Of a stretch of DNA of 56,663 nucleotides, positions 21,308-30,194 are shown piece by piece. The number at the start of each line of letters is the position of its first letter. Within the stretch, counting starts at the first letter, position 1. The stretch comes from a virus. Below the pieces are notes generated by a model. That model was not told the DNA's origin. It ran no database searches and saw only the letters and a list, made by a program, of their open reading frames with translations. The position numbers and the translations under genes were made by a program. Location: the IMG/VR virus record IMGVR_UViG_3300036792_000179, positions 1 through 56,663 of that record; one strand, 5' to 3'.

Positions 21308-21538
21308 TTGCAACCGAATCTCCACGCAGCCTGTCGCTGCAAACGCTGTGAAGCAGGCGAAGCACACAAGCAGCTCTCAACCTCAGAGCTGAAGATGCTT
21401 GAAATCCTCGCCAAGCGTTACCCAAGTCCCAAGCCAGGACGCAGGCTGGCGCTCTACGACGAGCCGCAAGCCAAGAAGTCCGTCAAACGCTCTCAGGTTA
21501 GACAGCCTTGGGAGCCGGTGCGGAGGATTGCGGCGTGA
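21308..21538 (+). CDS. Hypothetical basic protein, TTG start
   Basis: 76 residues; GGAGG ends six bases before TTG 21308. N-terminal CRCKRCEAGEAH may bind zinc; the rest is basic. The good ribosome-binding site decides for the TTG. Not recognised. Confidence 0.55.
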   Translation: MQPNLHAACRCKRCEAGEAHKQLSTSELKMLEILAKRYPSPKPGRRLALYDEPQAKKSVKRSQVRQPWEPVRRIAA

Positions 21539-21753
21539 GTGACCTCGCCGAGGTTCAGTCTCGTGCCCAATGGCTCTACTCAACGTTGAGTGCGTTTGCG
21601 TGGGACGGCTTGTCGTGGGATCAGGCACCTAACGACATTCGGCAGCTCTGGCGAGAACTGGCTCAAGAAGAACTTGACGCTGGCGCCACCGATGAAGCGC
21701 ACGTTTTTGTCATAGACACCGCAAGCTCTAGCCGACAAAGCGGCGCAAACTGA
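21535..21753 (+). CDS. Hypothetical protein
   Basis: 72 residues from GTG 21535 overlapping the previous TGA. Helical, with conserved-looking aromatic residues (WLYSTLSAFAWDGLSWDQ). Not recognised. Confidence 0.55.
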   Translation: MSDLAEVQSRAQWLYSTLSAFAWDGLSWDQAPNDIRQLWRELAQEELDAGATDEAHVFVIDTASSSRQSGAN

Positions 21754-21762
21754 GGAGGGGAC

Positions 21763-21846
21763 GTGTTCTGGAAGCTGCTGCATCTCGCACTCAGATTGTC
21801 GGTCGGAGCAGTTCTGTGGATAGCGCTTCACGCTCTGGGCGTGTGA
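21763..21846 (+). CDS. 27-residue membrane microprotein
   Basis: GTG 21763 follows GGAGGGG (21754-21760) by two bases and a TGA ends it at 21846. The product is a single hydrophobic helix (LLHLALRLSVGAVLWIALHA). Small, but with a strong ribosome-binding site and in a slot with no other gene. Confidence 0.5.
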   Translation: MFWKLLHLALRLSVGAVLWIALHALGV

Positions 21847-21855
21847 GCTACGGAC

Positions 21856-22137
21856 ATGATCCCAGCCACCATCCGTCGCAGAACAGCAGCCCGTCTCAGA
21901 CGTATAGCCGAGAGGCTGTATCCAAGACCCGAGGTCGCTCGCAACGCGACTGACACCGAGCGCTTCGCCGCACGACTGCAGGTCCTTCTGTATGAGGGCA
22001 AGCTTTCAACCAATGACGCACGGCGACTTGCTTGGCAGATAGCACCCGTCGACGCTGACTGGATCTGCGACCTGTTGGAGCGCTCACTTGCGGTTGAGTA
22101 TGAGCAAGCAGTCGCGGCACGGGCGGCGATGCAGTGA
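21856..22137 (+). CDS. Hypothetical helical protein
   Basis: 93 residues, basic N-terminus (RRRTAARLRRIAERLYPR) then acidic helices (WICDLLERSLAVEYEQA). It overlaps the HNH gene by four bases. Not recognised. Confidence 0.6.
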   Translation: MIPATIRRRTAARLRRIAERLYPRPEVARNATDTERFAARLQVLLYEGKLSTNDARRLAWQIAPVDADWICDLLERSLAVEYEQAVAARAAMQ

Positions 22138-22808
22138 AGACGTGCCGTGTCTGTAAGCAGGACCGTGAGCTAGAAGGGTTTGCACGGGATAGCTCACGAC
22201 CAGATGGACTAGCAAACGTCTGTCGTACCTGTGACAACCAGCGATCTAAACGGCGTTACGAAGCGAAGGTTGGGCGACCAACCAACGGGAAACAGCGAGC
22301 GGAGTGGAAGCGGCAGCGAACATGCGTCTACTGCAGCGCACAGTACATGCCCCATCATGTACGACAGAGGTTCTGCTCGCAACGCTGCGAGGCGTCGCGC
22401 CGACAGATATGGCCTGACGAAGCCACTCGCAAGGCAAGACGTTGTGCGGCTGAGCGAACGGCAGGCGGACTATCTAGGTATCGACGTCAGCAACTGCTGC
22501 ACGGTTGGCAGCGAGCGGGAAGAGGTTGCATATTCTGCGATGGAGCCTGCGAGACGGTTGAGCACATTATTCCCGTCACGCGCGGCGGCACTAACTATGA
22601 GGGCAACCTAGCTCCGGCGTGTAGAGCCTGCAATGCGTCGAAGGGTGCGCTCTTGCTTATGGAGTGGCGTGTCTCTTCGCGACTGCGCCGACCAAGCGCA
22701 GCGGCTGGCGTGGGGGCCAAAACTTCGCAGCGTTTAGGTTACCGACCTGCGGGTTTTCGATTTCCCGCCGAGCCAGCTTTAAGCTCAGGCAACCCCAATG
22801 CCCGCTGA
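22134..22808 (+). CDS. HNH endonuclease with several zinc fingers
   Basis: 224 residues. Two N-terminal zinc-finger pairs (CRVCKQD...CRTCDNQRSKRR, CVYCSAQY...FCSQRCE) precede a complete HNH core (CIFCDGACETVEHIIPVTRG, then NLAPACRACNASKG). GTG start. After the HNH, the last 45 residues are not typical of the family and may be translation through a control region ahead of the packaging genes. Confidence 0.8.
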   Translation: MKTCRVCKQDRELEGFARDSSRPDGLANVCRTCDNQRSKRRYEAKVGRPTNGKQRAEWKRQRTCVYCSAQYMPHHVRQRFCSQRCEASRRQIWPDEATRKARRCAAERTAGGLSRYRRQQLLHGWQRAGRGCIFCDGACETVEHIIPVTRGGTNYEGNLAPACRACNASKGALLLMEWRVSSRLRRPSAAAGVGAKTSQRLGYRPAGFRFPAEPALSSGNPNAR

Positions 22809-23064
22809 CCCACGCGGCACGACCACAGAGCGCGGCTACGGGGCCTCTCATCTACGCGAGCGACGTAAGGTCGAGCGCGAAGTCAAGGCCGGGAACGCGT
22901 TCTGCTCGGAATGCGGAAGGTGGATCGCGCCGACTGCGAAGTGGCACCTGGCGCACGACCATCGCAACGGCGGATATGCCGGCGCAGCCCATGCGACCTG
23001 CAACATCCGTGAGCGCAACAAGCGTCATGCGCGCAAGCGTCGGCTTCGATCGAGGATGTGGTGA
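22798..23064 (+). CDS. HNH endonuclease of the packaging module
   Basis: 88 residues. RGYGASHLRERRKVEREV, CSECGRWI and AHDHRNGGYAGAAHATCNIRERN (in parts) match the small HNH proteins found beside HK97-type terminase genes, which are needed with TerL for cutting at cos in several phages. It precedes the terminase genes here, separated by the ART-like gene. Confidence 0.85.
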   Translation: MPADPRGTTTERGYGASHLRERRKVEREVKAGNAFCSECGRWIAPTAKWHLAHDHRNGGYAGAAHATCNIRERNKRHARKRRLRSRMW

Positions 23065-23073
23065 TTTAGGCGG

Positions 23074-23667
23074 ATGCTCGACAGCAACGGATTCGCCGAG
23101 CTGACCAAGCGTCAGCCATTCCTTTGGCATCTCATCTGGGAATCGGATGAGGCCAAGCGCGACTCGATCCTGAGCAACGGTCTCTGTCCTGGCGGCGAGT
23201 CTCGCTATGAAGGGCATTGGCGTTCGCGACCAGGCCATGTCTACATGGGCTCCGCACGAGCGGTTGAAACCAATGGCCGTCAGAGTCTCAAACACGACGC
23301 GCCAAAGCCGTGGGATCTCCTACGCATCGATGTCTCCCAGCTTGAGCCGCGATTGATTGATCCCGACGAGGACCACTTTATGACGCAGGAGTTGAAATCC
23401 GGCGTCAATGAGATCGCCGGTAAGCATGTCTGCCGCGTCTTCGGGTATCCGTTCGCGCCATCGGAGTGGATGGCGGAATGGGCGGCGTGGTTGAAAATTG
23501 GCCCGCTGCCGAGTCTCGGTGAATGGGCCGATCAGGTTGGCCTCGGTAAGCGCTCCGCCGAAACGCGCTACAGCGCGTCGCAGGGTTCCTTGAGCTACGC
23601 CGGGGTTGTGCCACCGTCCGCGTTGCAGCTGGTCGAGACAACGGTCCCGGTCTGTGGCTCCGCGTAA
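23074..23667 (+). CDS. ADP-ribosyltransferase-fold protein (putative)
   Basis: 197 residues. LWHLIWESDEAKRDSILSNG, then GLCPGG, GHVYMGSARAV, LLRIDVSQLEPRLIDPDED and, at the end, GVVPPSALQLVE reproduce the strand order of the small ART/Tpt1/DarT-like fold: a His-led first strand, a loop, and a final P-x-x-L strand. A catalytic Glu cannot be assigned with confidence. It sits between HNH and TerS, an unusual place for such an enzyme, which might modify a host protein, RNA or DNA. Confidence 0.5.
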   Translation: MLDSNGFAELTKRQPFLWHLIWESDEAKRDSILSNGLCPGGESRYEGHWRSRPGHVYMGSARAVETNGRQSLKHDAPKPWDLLRIDVSQLEPRLIDPDEDHFMTQELKSGVNEIAGKHVCRVFGYPFAPSEWMAEWAAWLKIGPLPSLGEWADQVGLGKRSAETRYSASQGSLSYAGVVPPSALQLVETTVPVCGSA

Positions 23668-23962
23668 TTCCGACCGCGGCCCGGTCGCCGCGGCGGTTGC
23701 CAAGGATCTCGCCGAGATTCGCAAACACGACGCGGACCTAGCCGACGGCGCACTTGCCGCCTCTGCCCTCGCACTCGCTTGCGAGATCGACGGCAGCGAC
23801 AACTCCGCCACGTCCAAGAGCATGTGCGCCCGCGAGCTACGCGACACGATGGACCGTCTGTGGCAGTTGATGCCCGAGGAGGAGAATGCCGACGGCATCA
23901 ACGATCTCGAGAAGCAGCGAGAACGGAGACGAGCTAAGCGGGCAGCAGCAGCCTCGAGTTAG
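23654..23962 (+). CDS. terS: Terminase small subunit
   Basis: 102 residues from GTG 23654. RGPVAAAVAKDLAEI, ALAASALALACEID, SATSKSMCARELRDTMDRL and an acidic-then-basic tail match small terminase subunits of actinophages. It overlaps the preceding gene by 14 bases and TerL by 77. It recognises phage DNA for packaging. Confidence 0.8.
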   Translation: MAPRNSDRGPVAAAVAKDLAEIRKHDADLADGALAASALALACEIDGSDNSATSKSMCARELRDTMDRLWQLMPEEENADGINDLEKQRERRRAKRAAAASS

Positions 23963-25457
23963 CTGGGTTCCCCCATCTGTCGCCTCGACCGGCGAGGAAG
24001 CCATCGAGCTGGCCCGGATGACAGGCCTTGAACTCGACCCCTGGCAAGAGCTTGTTCTCGCCGGATCGCTTGGCGAAAAAGCGGACGGCAAATGGGCGGC
24101 ACGCGAGGTTGGCTGCGTAGTCCCGCGTCAGAATGGCAAGAACTCAATTCTTGAGGCCCGCGAGCTCGCAGGTCTGTTCCTCCTCGGTGAGCGGCTGATA
24201 ATCCACTCGGCCCACCAGTTCGATACCTCAGTCGAGCAGTTCCGCAGGCTGCTCTTCTTGGTCGAAGAGGACTCGCAGTTCAAGAAGCGCGTGGCGAAAA
24301 TCTCCCGAGCGCACGGCGCGGAGGGGATCACGCTCAAGAACGGCCAGCGGATCACCTTCCGCACCCGGACGCGTGGTGGTGGACGCGGATTCTCCTGCGA
24401 CTGCTTGGTGCTCGACGAGGCGATGATCCTGCCCGAGTCTGCGCACGGCGCTTTGATGCCGACGCTCTCCGCTCGGCCCAACCCGCAGATTTGGTACACG
24501 GGCTCAGCCGTCGACCAGGAGATCCACGAAGACGGCATCGTGTTTGCTCGTGTTCGTGAGCGCGGAACCGCAGGGAACGACCCCGGCTTGGCCTACTTCG
24601 AGTGGTCAGTCGAGGGCGATAGCCCCGAGGAAGTCGGCAAGGAACGTGCGACCGACCCAGAGGCGTGGGCTGAAGCGAACCCCGGCTTGGGCATTCGGAT
24701 CTCAGCCGAGCACGTCGCGCTCGAGCAACGCTCGATGGACCCACGCACCTTCGCCGTCGAGCGTCTTGGAGTCGGCGACTGGCCGCAGACCGATGGCTTC
24801 GCCAAGAAGAAGATCCACCCGGAGGCCTGGGCGGGACTGACCGACTCAGACTCACGTCCCAAAGACCCAGTCTGCTTCTGCCTGGATGTCTCGCCCGACA
24901 GGGCTTGGGCGAGCATCGGTGTCGCCGGCAGACGCTCGGATGGTCTGGCGCACCTGGAGACAATCGACCGTGGAAGCCTGCGTGGTACGGGCTGGGTCGT
25001 TGAGCGTTGCGTCGAGCTGACCAAAAAGCACCGCAACGTAGGACTGGCCCTCGCCGCGAACGGTCCTGTCGCCTCGCTGCTCCCTGATTTGCAGAAGGCC
25101 GGTCTGACGCTTCAGACCGAGCCCGGCCGAGGAACGATCATCCTCGTCAACTCAGCAGAGGAAGCTCAAGCCTGCGGAGGCCTCTACGACGCGGTCGATC
25201 AGTCACTGCTTAGGCACCTGGGCACACCAGACCTACAAGCTGCCATCGCCGGAGCGGTAGCAAGACCACTCGGCGACCGCTGGGCGTGGAACCGCAAGGA
25301 CTCAACGATCGACATCTCACCTTTGGTTGCGGTCACGCTGGCTTTGTGGGGACTTCAGACGTTCGCCAAGCCCGGCAAAGCACAGGTCGTAGACCTAAAC
25401 GAGTTGGTCAATGAAATGCGAGAGGACGGAGAGGATCTGTCTGATCCCTTCGCGTGA
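23886..25457 (+). CDS. terL: Terminase large subunit
   Basis: 523 residues. ATPase domain with a Walker A-like VVPRQNGKNS and Walker B LVLDEAM; GSAVDQ follows as motif III. The nuclease domain begins near LDVSPDRAWASIGV and ends with the expected acidic C-terminus. Length is normal. GGAGGAGA precedes ATG 23886. It powers DNA packaging and cuts concatemers. Confidence 0.93.
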   Translation: MPTASTISRSSENGDELSGQQQPRVSWVPPSVASTGEEAIELARMTGLELDPWQELVLAGSLGEKADGKWAAREVGCVVPRQNGKNSILEARELAGLFLLGERLIIHSAHQFDTSVEQFRRLLFLVEEDSQFKKRVAKISRAHGAEGITLKNGQRITFRTRTRGGGRGFSCDCLVLDEAMILPESAHGALMPTLSARPNPQIWYTGSAVDQEIHEDGIVFARVRERGTAGNDPGLAYFEWSVEGDSPEEVGKERATDPEAWAEANPGLGIRISAEHVALEQRSMDPRTFAVERLGVGDWPQTDGFAKKKIHPEAWAGLTDSDSRPKDPVCFCLDVSPDRAWASIGVAGRRSDGLAHLETIDRGSLRGTGWVVERCVELTKKHRNVGLALAANGPVASLLPDLQKAGLTLQTEPGRGTIILVNSAEEAQACGGLYDAVDQSLLRHLGTPDLQAAIAGAVARPLGDRWAWNRKDSTIDISPLVAVTLALWGLQTFAKPGKAQVVDLNELVNEMREDGEDLSDPFA

Positions 25458-25468
25458 GGAGGAGCGAC

Positions 25469-25621
25469 ATGAAAACGATCATTCGACGGCTCAGGAAGCA
25501 TTTCCAGCAGCAGTACTTTGACGCCGACGCTACGCCCAAGGGCGTCCTCGTCACAGACGGGACTTTGTCACCGGCTGAATGGGCAGACATAAAGCGACAG
25601 TGGCTGGCGAGGTATCGGTGA
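25469..25621 (+). CDS. Small hypothetical protein between terminase and portal
   Basis: 50 residues, GAGGAGGAG seven bases before ATG 25469, ending in a TGA that overlaps the next GTG. KTIIRRLRKHFQQQYFD, GVLVTDG, LSPAEWADIKRQW. Not recognised. Confidence 0.6.
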   Translation: MKTIIRRLRKHFQQQYFDADATPKGVLVTDGTLSPAEWADIKRQWLARYR

Positions 25622-25788
25622 GTACTTTGCCATCTGGCCGAGAGTATGAGCAGAAGGCGCTGGCCGCAGTAGAAGAGGGAACGATCAACTGCGAACAGTG
25701 GGCGCGTGACTTCGTCCTCAGCGAAGCGCGCGGCGCCATTCAACGCGCTTCTGATCGCGCATTCTTTACGACGCTCGCTCGCAAGTGA
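25618..25788 (+). CDS. Small hypothetical protein
   Basis: 56 residues from GTG 25618. One helical stretch (EYEQKALAAVEEGTINCEQW). Overlaps neighbours on both sides. Not recognised. Confidence 0.5.
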   Translation: MSTLPSGREYEQKALAAVEEGTINCEQWARDFVLSEARGAIQRASDRAFFTTLARK

Positions 25789-26006
25789 GCACCACCCTAG
25801 AGCTAGTCGGCTTCACCGCGATCACAGCGGCTGCCTACGAATGGTCCGGCCGACCGCTCGCTTTCTTCGTTAGCGGCTGTCTACTTTGGTTCATTGCTCA
25901 GGGCACGGAGGGCATAAAGCCTGTGAAGGACACGCGAGCGGCTGCGTTGCGCCTGTTCGCTCGACGGAAGGCCAAACGCGCGGCAAGGGCCTCCGCAAAG
26001 CAATAG
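25785..26006 (+). CDS. Small membrane protein with basic tail
   Basis: 73 residues from GTG overlapping the previous TGA. Two short hydrophobic segments (LVGFTAITAAAYEW, LAFFVSGCLLWFIAQG) and a C-terminal tail of Arg, Lys and Ala. Its place just before the portal is noted but the role is unknown. Confidence 0.55.
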   Translation: MSTTLELVGFTAITAAAYEWSGRPLAFFVSGCLLWFIAQGTEGIKPVKDTRAAALRLFARRKAKRAARASAKQ

Positions 26007-26018
26007 CGGAGGTGCTGC

Positions 26019-27302
26019 ATGTCTTTGACGCGACGGGCGCTCGCAGGGCTTGAGAGCCGATCGGCCGGCGAATGGGGAAACTCCGTTCCGCCGACCAACG
26101 CGGAAGCTGGCGGCTTCGCTTCGGCTGCGGGTATCCCCGTCAGTCAGGAATCGGCGCTCCAGATTGCGGCGGTCTATGGTTGCGTCGGGCTGCTGTCGAG
26201 TTCGGTGGCCACACTGCCGTTGCGCTTGATGGACAACAAGGTCATCAAGAACGCGAACGAGCTGTCCGACTCACCGCTCATCACCGAACCGTACTCGGAG
26301 ATCAGCCTCCTCGATTGGGTGGTGCAGTTCGTCGCCTCACTTGCGTTGAGGGGCGAGTATTTCGGCCAGATCATCAGTCGCGACAAGAAGCTCTTTGCGA
26401 CGCAGATCAAGCCAATCCCCGCTGACAACGCCTCAGTCAGACGCACGACTGGCGGGACGCTCGAATACAAGTTCTTCAACAAGACGGTCCCGATCAAAGA
26501 TGTCTTCCACGTCAGGATGCTGTCCCTCCCGGGGATGCTCAGGGGAGTCAACCCGATCGAGTACCTGCGGCTCACGCTTGGACTCTCGCTAGCGCAAACC
26601 GGCTACGGCGCAAGCTACTTCCGTAACTCCGCCAACCCGCAAGGCGTCATCGAAGTTCCCGGCGAACTGGACCCCACCGAGGCCAAGAAGATGGCCCGCT
26701 CATGGTTGGCGGCTCATCAAGGAATCAACCAGGCCAACCTACCGGCGGTTCTGACCGACGGCTCCAAATTCAATCCCATCACGATCACGCCAGAGGACTC
26801 GCAGTTCCTTGAGAGCCGGGGCTTCTCGGCCGGTGAGATTAGCGGCATGATCTATCGCGTCCCGCCGCACATGATCGGGTTGGTTGACCGCTCAACGTCT
26901 TGGGGCACGGGCGTTGAGCAGCAGGAGATGGGTTACACCCGCAACACTTTGCAGGACTACATCGGTCGCTTGCAGTCATCGCTAACCGCGCTGCATCCTC
27001 CCGGGCAGTACGTGAACTTGGACCTCACCCAGCGGCTTCGTGGCGACACACTCCAGCGGGCCCAGGCTTCTTCGTTTGCCGTGCTTGGCGGGTTCTGGAC
27101 GCCGAATGAGGCACGTGCTCACTTCGACATGCCCTCGCGTCCCGACGGCGACGAACTCAACTCGCCGATCAATACCGAGCTACTGCGTGCCGCACTGGCG
27201 CAGGCCGAACAGCTCGAAAAGGAAGCCAAGCTGCCGGCCCAATCTCCCGCGTCGTCCAACGGCCAAGGCGACCCGGACCTCATCGCCGCACCTGCCCACT
27301 AA
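26019..27302 (+). CDS. HK97-type portal protein
   Basis: 427 residues, normal length. VYGCVGLLSSSVATLPLRL, LHGEYF-like ALRGEYFGQI, GVNPIEYLRLTLGLSL, GVIEVPGEL, and FSAGEISGMIYRVPPHMIGL (in parts) are typical of the HK97-like portal family. Forms the ring at the capsid vertex through which DNA passes. GGAGG precedes the ATG. Confidence 0.92.
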   Translation: MSLTRRALAGLESRSAGEWGNSVPPTNAEAGGFASAAGIPVSQESALQIAAVYGCVGLLSSSVATLPLRLMDNKVIKNANELSDSPLITEPYSEISLLDWVVQFVASLALRGEYFGQIISRDKKLFATQIKPIPADNASVRRTTGGTLEYKFFNKTVPIKDVFHVRMLSLPGMLRGVNPIEYLRLTLGLSLAQTGYGASYFRNSANPQGVIEVPGELDPTEAKKMARSWLAAHQGINQANLPAVLTDGSKFNPITITPEDSQFLESRGFSAGEISGMIYRVPPHMIGLVDRSTSWGTGVEQQEMGYTRNTLQDYIGRLQSSLTALHPPGQYVNLDLTQRLRGDTLQRAQASSFAVLGGFWTPNEARAHFDMPSRPDGDELNSPINTELLRAALAQAEQLEKEAKLPAQSPASSNGQGDPDLIAAPAH

Positions 27303-27314
27303 AGGAGGCAGCGT

Positions 27315-28619
27315 ATGCCCGCAGTTGACCAGATGGGGCGCGTGCCCAGCTCAGAGTGCTCGATCCGTAGAGAGATAGGAGAACTCGCTCGCGGGGACGG
27401 TAGCCATGACAAGGCCCGCAGGGATCTAATCGTCAGGGCCGTCGAGTCCAAACAGCCCGGCATGATTCCCGACAATTGGGCTCATGATGGCTCTCTGAGG
27501 GAGACGACGGGCGCCTGGTCGAGCGAGGAGGAACGCAGCACCTACAAAGACCTCCGCCAAGCGCTCGAATCGGCTATCAGCGACAAGCTCAACGACGGCG
27601 CCAGCGACGAGGACTACTGCTACGTCTGGGTCGCGGACTTCACCGATGAGTGGGTCGTCTACGAATACAAGGGCGACCTGTTTCAGTGCGACTACAGCGA
27701 AGCCGAGGACACGATCGTGCTCGCGGATCCGGTCAAAGTCCGCACTGTCACGAACTACGTCGAGACGAACGCTAAGAAGACGCGTACGGCAGCTTGGTCA
27801 GCGCGCGAAAGCCGGAAGGCCAAAGCGGAGCTGAGGGAGAAGACCTACGAGCGTCGCCATTGCACGCCGGGTCTTCAGGTGCGCGAAGCCCAGGACGGGA
27901 ACCTACTTGCGATCGGCTGTGCTAGCACGACCGAACACGCCTACGAGGTGTTGGACTGGAGTGAGACAATCGTGCGTGGGGCGTTCAAGCGCACCCTGGC
28001 GGCAAATCCCGACGTGGTCTATCTGGCGAACCACGAAGGCATGACGCTGGCCCGTACGACGACGGAAAGCCTCGACCTCGAAGAGGACATGCGCGGGCTC
28101 CAGTATCAGGCTCGCCTGCAATCACACGATCCCGACGTTCTGGCCCTTCGCCCCAAGCTCGAACGCGGCGACATGAACGAAAGCTCCTTCGCCTTCCGTG
28201 TGAATGAGCAGGAATGGGACGCCGACTACCGCAACCGCAGCATCCTCGAGGTCAACCTGCACAAGGGCGATGTCTCGGTAGTCAACTTCGGTGCAAACGA
28301 CACGACCTCAGCCGGGATGCGTGCCCTGCGAGGAGTCGGATTCGAGCACTTGTCCGGGGCGCTTCAGGAGCTTCGCGCGGGCAAAGCGCTTTCAGGCAGC
28401 AACGAACAGACGCTTGCCCGTGTGCTGGAGCTCGTCGCCGAAGCGGATGAATCGGTGGATGAGGCACAGCCACTTCTCGCACAGGTGCTCGGAGTCGCTA
28501 ATCCCGAGGATGAGGATGAGGACAGCACGCCCACCCGGAGCGCCGCAATGCTCACGGACGCAGCACTGGAACTGGACGCCGATGAACTGATGCTCGAACA
28601 GCTGCGCGGTGCACGATGA
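27315..28619 (+). CDS. Prohead maturation protease with extra N-terminal domain
   Basis: 434 residues, twice the usual size. The C-terminal part is an HK97-type (U35/S78-like) prohead protease: YLANHEGMTLARTT with the catalytic His, MNESSFAFRV with the Ser, and VNLHKGDVSVVNFGAN. The N-terminal 150 residues form a separate domain (DYCYVWVADFTDEWVVYEY, FQCDYSEAEDTIVLADPVKV) also seen beside proteases in other actinophages. The last 80 residues are acidic and may serve as scaffold. Confidence 0.85.
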   Translation: MPAVDQMGRVPSSECSIRREIGELARGDGSHDKARRDLIVRAVESKQPGMIPDNWAHDGSLRETTGAWSSEEERSTYKDLRQALESAISDKLNDGASDEDYCYVWVADFTDEWVVYEYKGDLFQCDYSEAEDTIVLADPVKVRTVTNYVETNAKKTRTAAWSARESRKAKAELREKTYERRHCTPGLQVREAQDGNLLAIGCASTTEHAYEVLDWSETIVRGAFKRTLAANPDVVYLANHEGMTLARTTTESLDLEEDMRGLQYQARLQSHDPDVLALRPKLERGDMNESSFAFRVNEQEWDADYRNRSILEVNLHKGDVSVVNFGANDTTSAGMRALRGVGFEHLSGALQELRAGKALSGSNEQTLARVLELVAEADESVDEAQPLLAQVLGVANPEDEDEDSTPTRSAAMLTDAALELDADELMLEQLRGAR

Positions 28620-29884
28620 CCCCGACCATCGAGGCGCGCATTGACGAGCAGATGCCGGAGCAGCGCATAGCAGCGCTTGAGACCGAGCTGCGAGAAGTCC
28701 GCACCGGCCGGGTAGAGATCGTCCGCGAGCCACTGGTCTACGAACGCCATGACGGTCACAAGCCAAAGGGGGAGCGCCACTCCTACTTCGCCGACCGTGC
28801 GATGGCCGAGATCAACGGTGACGAGCGTGCAATGCAAAGGCTCCAGCGCCACGCCGCGCAGATGGACGTGGAGCTACCGCGACTACAGCGCAAGCAGGCT
28901 CCGCCGGACGTTGAAATGCGTGTCAACCCTAACCGGGTCGATGGCCAGGGCGGTTATTTCGCACCGCCGCTGTGGGCAAACGAATACTTCGCCACCGCGC
29001 CGAGGCCCAAGCGCGTACTCGCGCACATGATCCCGAACTTCGATCTGCCGCCGGGGGTTGCCGAAGTCAAGCTCCCACGCATCATCTCGGGCAACCGGGC
29101 CGATGACAAAGTCGACGGCGTCCCGAACGCCGGCAAAGACTTCACGGATGGTGTCGTGGAAGCGCCCGCGATGACCGTCGCGGGACAGTCAGATGTCTCA
29201 CTCCAGGACCTGGAGCAGTCGCCACACTCGGCAGCCCTGGACTTCGTGCTCCTCAAGGATCTGTTGGAGTCCTACGACTTCCATGTCGAGGAAAACCTGT
29301 TCGTCGGAGAATCTGTCGGCAAACAGGAATTCGTCGGGATGCTCGACCTCTCGACAGGTGCTGGTGGTGTGAGCAAGGTCGAATACACCTCCGGCTCACC
29401 CACTGCTGTGGCGATGTACCTTGCGCTCGGCAAGGTCACCGCTCAACTCGGCGACGCCCGCAAAATCCAGCCGCAGGTCGTTCTCATGCGCACCGCCCGC
29501 TGGTCGTGGATCGGATCGGGTGAGGACAAAGAAGAACTGCCGCTGGCCGTGCCGGCGCACACTCCGCCCCCAGCAATCCCTTACCTCTTCGACGACAACG
29601 TGCCGACGCCGGTCTCGGCATACCTCGGCTGGCCGATCTACCTCTCGGACGCGATCCCGGCGAAACTCGGCGCTGGAGAAAACCAGGACGCGATCGTGGC
29701 TTGTCGGCCCTCGGACTCGATGTTGTTCGAGTCTCCGAAGCGCACGAGCGTCAAAAAGGAGGTGCTGAGTGGGACCCTCCAAGCGCGGATTGAGCTTCAC
29801 GCCTACGCGGCTGCTCTCTTTCGTTACCCGACGGGGATAGCGACGCTGACCGGCACCGGCCTGATCGTCCAGGAAGGCTATTAG
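28616..29884 (+). CDS. HK97-fold major capsid protein, copy 1
   Basis: 422 residues, ATGA overlap with the protease. A helical delta/scaffold region (1-105) ends before RVNPNRVDGQGGYFAPPLW, the usual maturation boundary; the core continues with VKLPRI, AGQSDVSLQDLEQSP, and the C-terminal LSGTLQARIELHAYAAALFR. It is clearly paralogous to the gene at 30311, sharing these motifs in order. Either copy, or both, may form the shell. Confidence 0.88.
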   Translation: MTPTIEARIDEQMPEQRIAALETELREVRTGRVEIVREPLVYERHDGHKPKGERHSYFADRAMAEINGDERAMQRLQRHAAQMDVELPRLQRKQAPPDVEMRVNPNRVDGQGGYFAPPLWANEYFATAPRPKRVLAHMIPNFDLPPGVAEVKLPRIISGNRADDKVDGVPNAGKDFTDGVVEAPAMTVAGQSDVSLQDLEQSPHSAALDFVLLKDLLESYDFHVEENLFVGESVGKQEFVGMLDLSTGAGGVSKVEYTSGSPTAVAMYLALGKVTAQLGDARKIQPQVVLMRTARWSWIGSGEDKEELPLAVPAHTPPPAIPYLFDDNVPTPVSAYLGWPIYLSDAIPAKLGAGENQDAIVACRPSDSMLFESPKRTSVKKEVLSGTLQARIELHAYAAALFRYPTGIATLTGTGLIVQEGY

Positions 29885-29886
29885 CG

Positions 29887-30183
29887 ATGGCTGATTCCTC
29901 AAACCGCACCGACGACCAGGCCACGAGCAGCCCCGGCGGAGTCGAAGTCAACAAAGCGAGCATCGAAGTCCTGCCCGATAACCCGGAACGGCTCGGCTCC
30001 TACTGGAGCACTTCTTCGACAGCGACCTTCTCACTCGGACTTGGCGAGGCTGCGGTCGTAGGGCAGGGCATAGTCGTCAGTGCGACGTGTCCATGGAACG
30101 GCCTTATCGGCACGGTCGTCTGGAGCGGTTCGGTGTTCGCAATCGCCTCGGAAAAAGCCGAGCTTGCAGTCGTAGAGCTTTAG
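29887..30183 (+). CDS. Small beta-rich virion protein (putative)
   Basis: 98 residues between the two capsid genes. A disordered N-terminus (SSNRTDDQATSSPGG) leads to beta strands (ATFSLGLGEAAVVGQGIVVS). Suggests a capsid decoration protein, from position only. Confidence 0.55.
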   Translation: MADSSNRTDDQATSSPGGVEVNKASIEVLPDNPERLGSYWSTSSTATFSLGLGEAAVVGQGIVVSATCPWNGLIGTVVWSGSVFAIASEKAELAVVEL

Positions 30184-30194
30184 CGCAGCACCCC

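Noticed and set aside
22660-22797. Possible cos region ahead of the packaging HNH
   Set aside because: Contains small inverted sequences (AGGTTACCGACCT) and an untypical protein tail, but no defined overhang motif can be recognised by eye.
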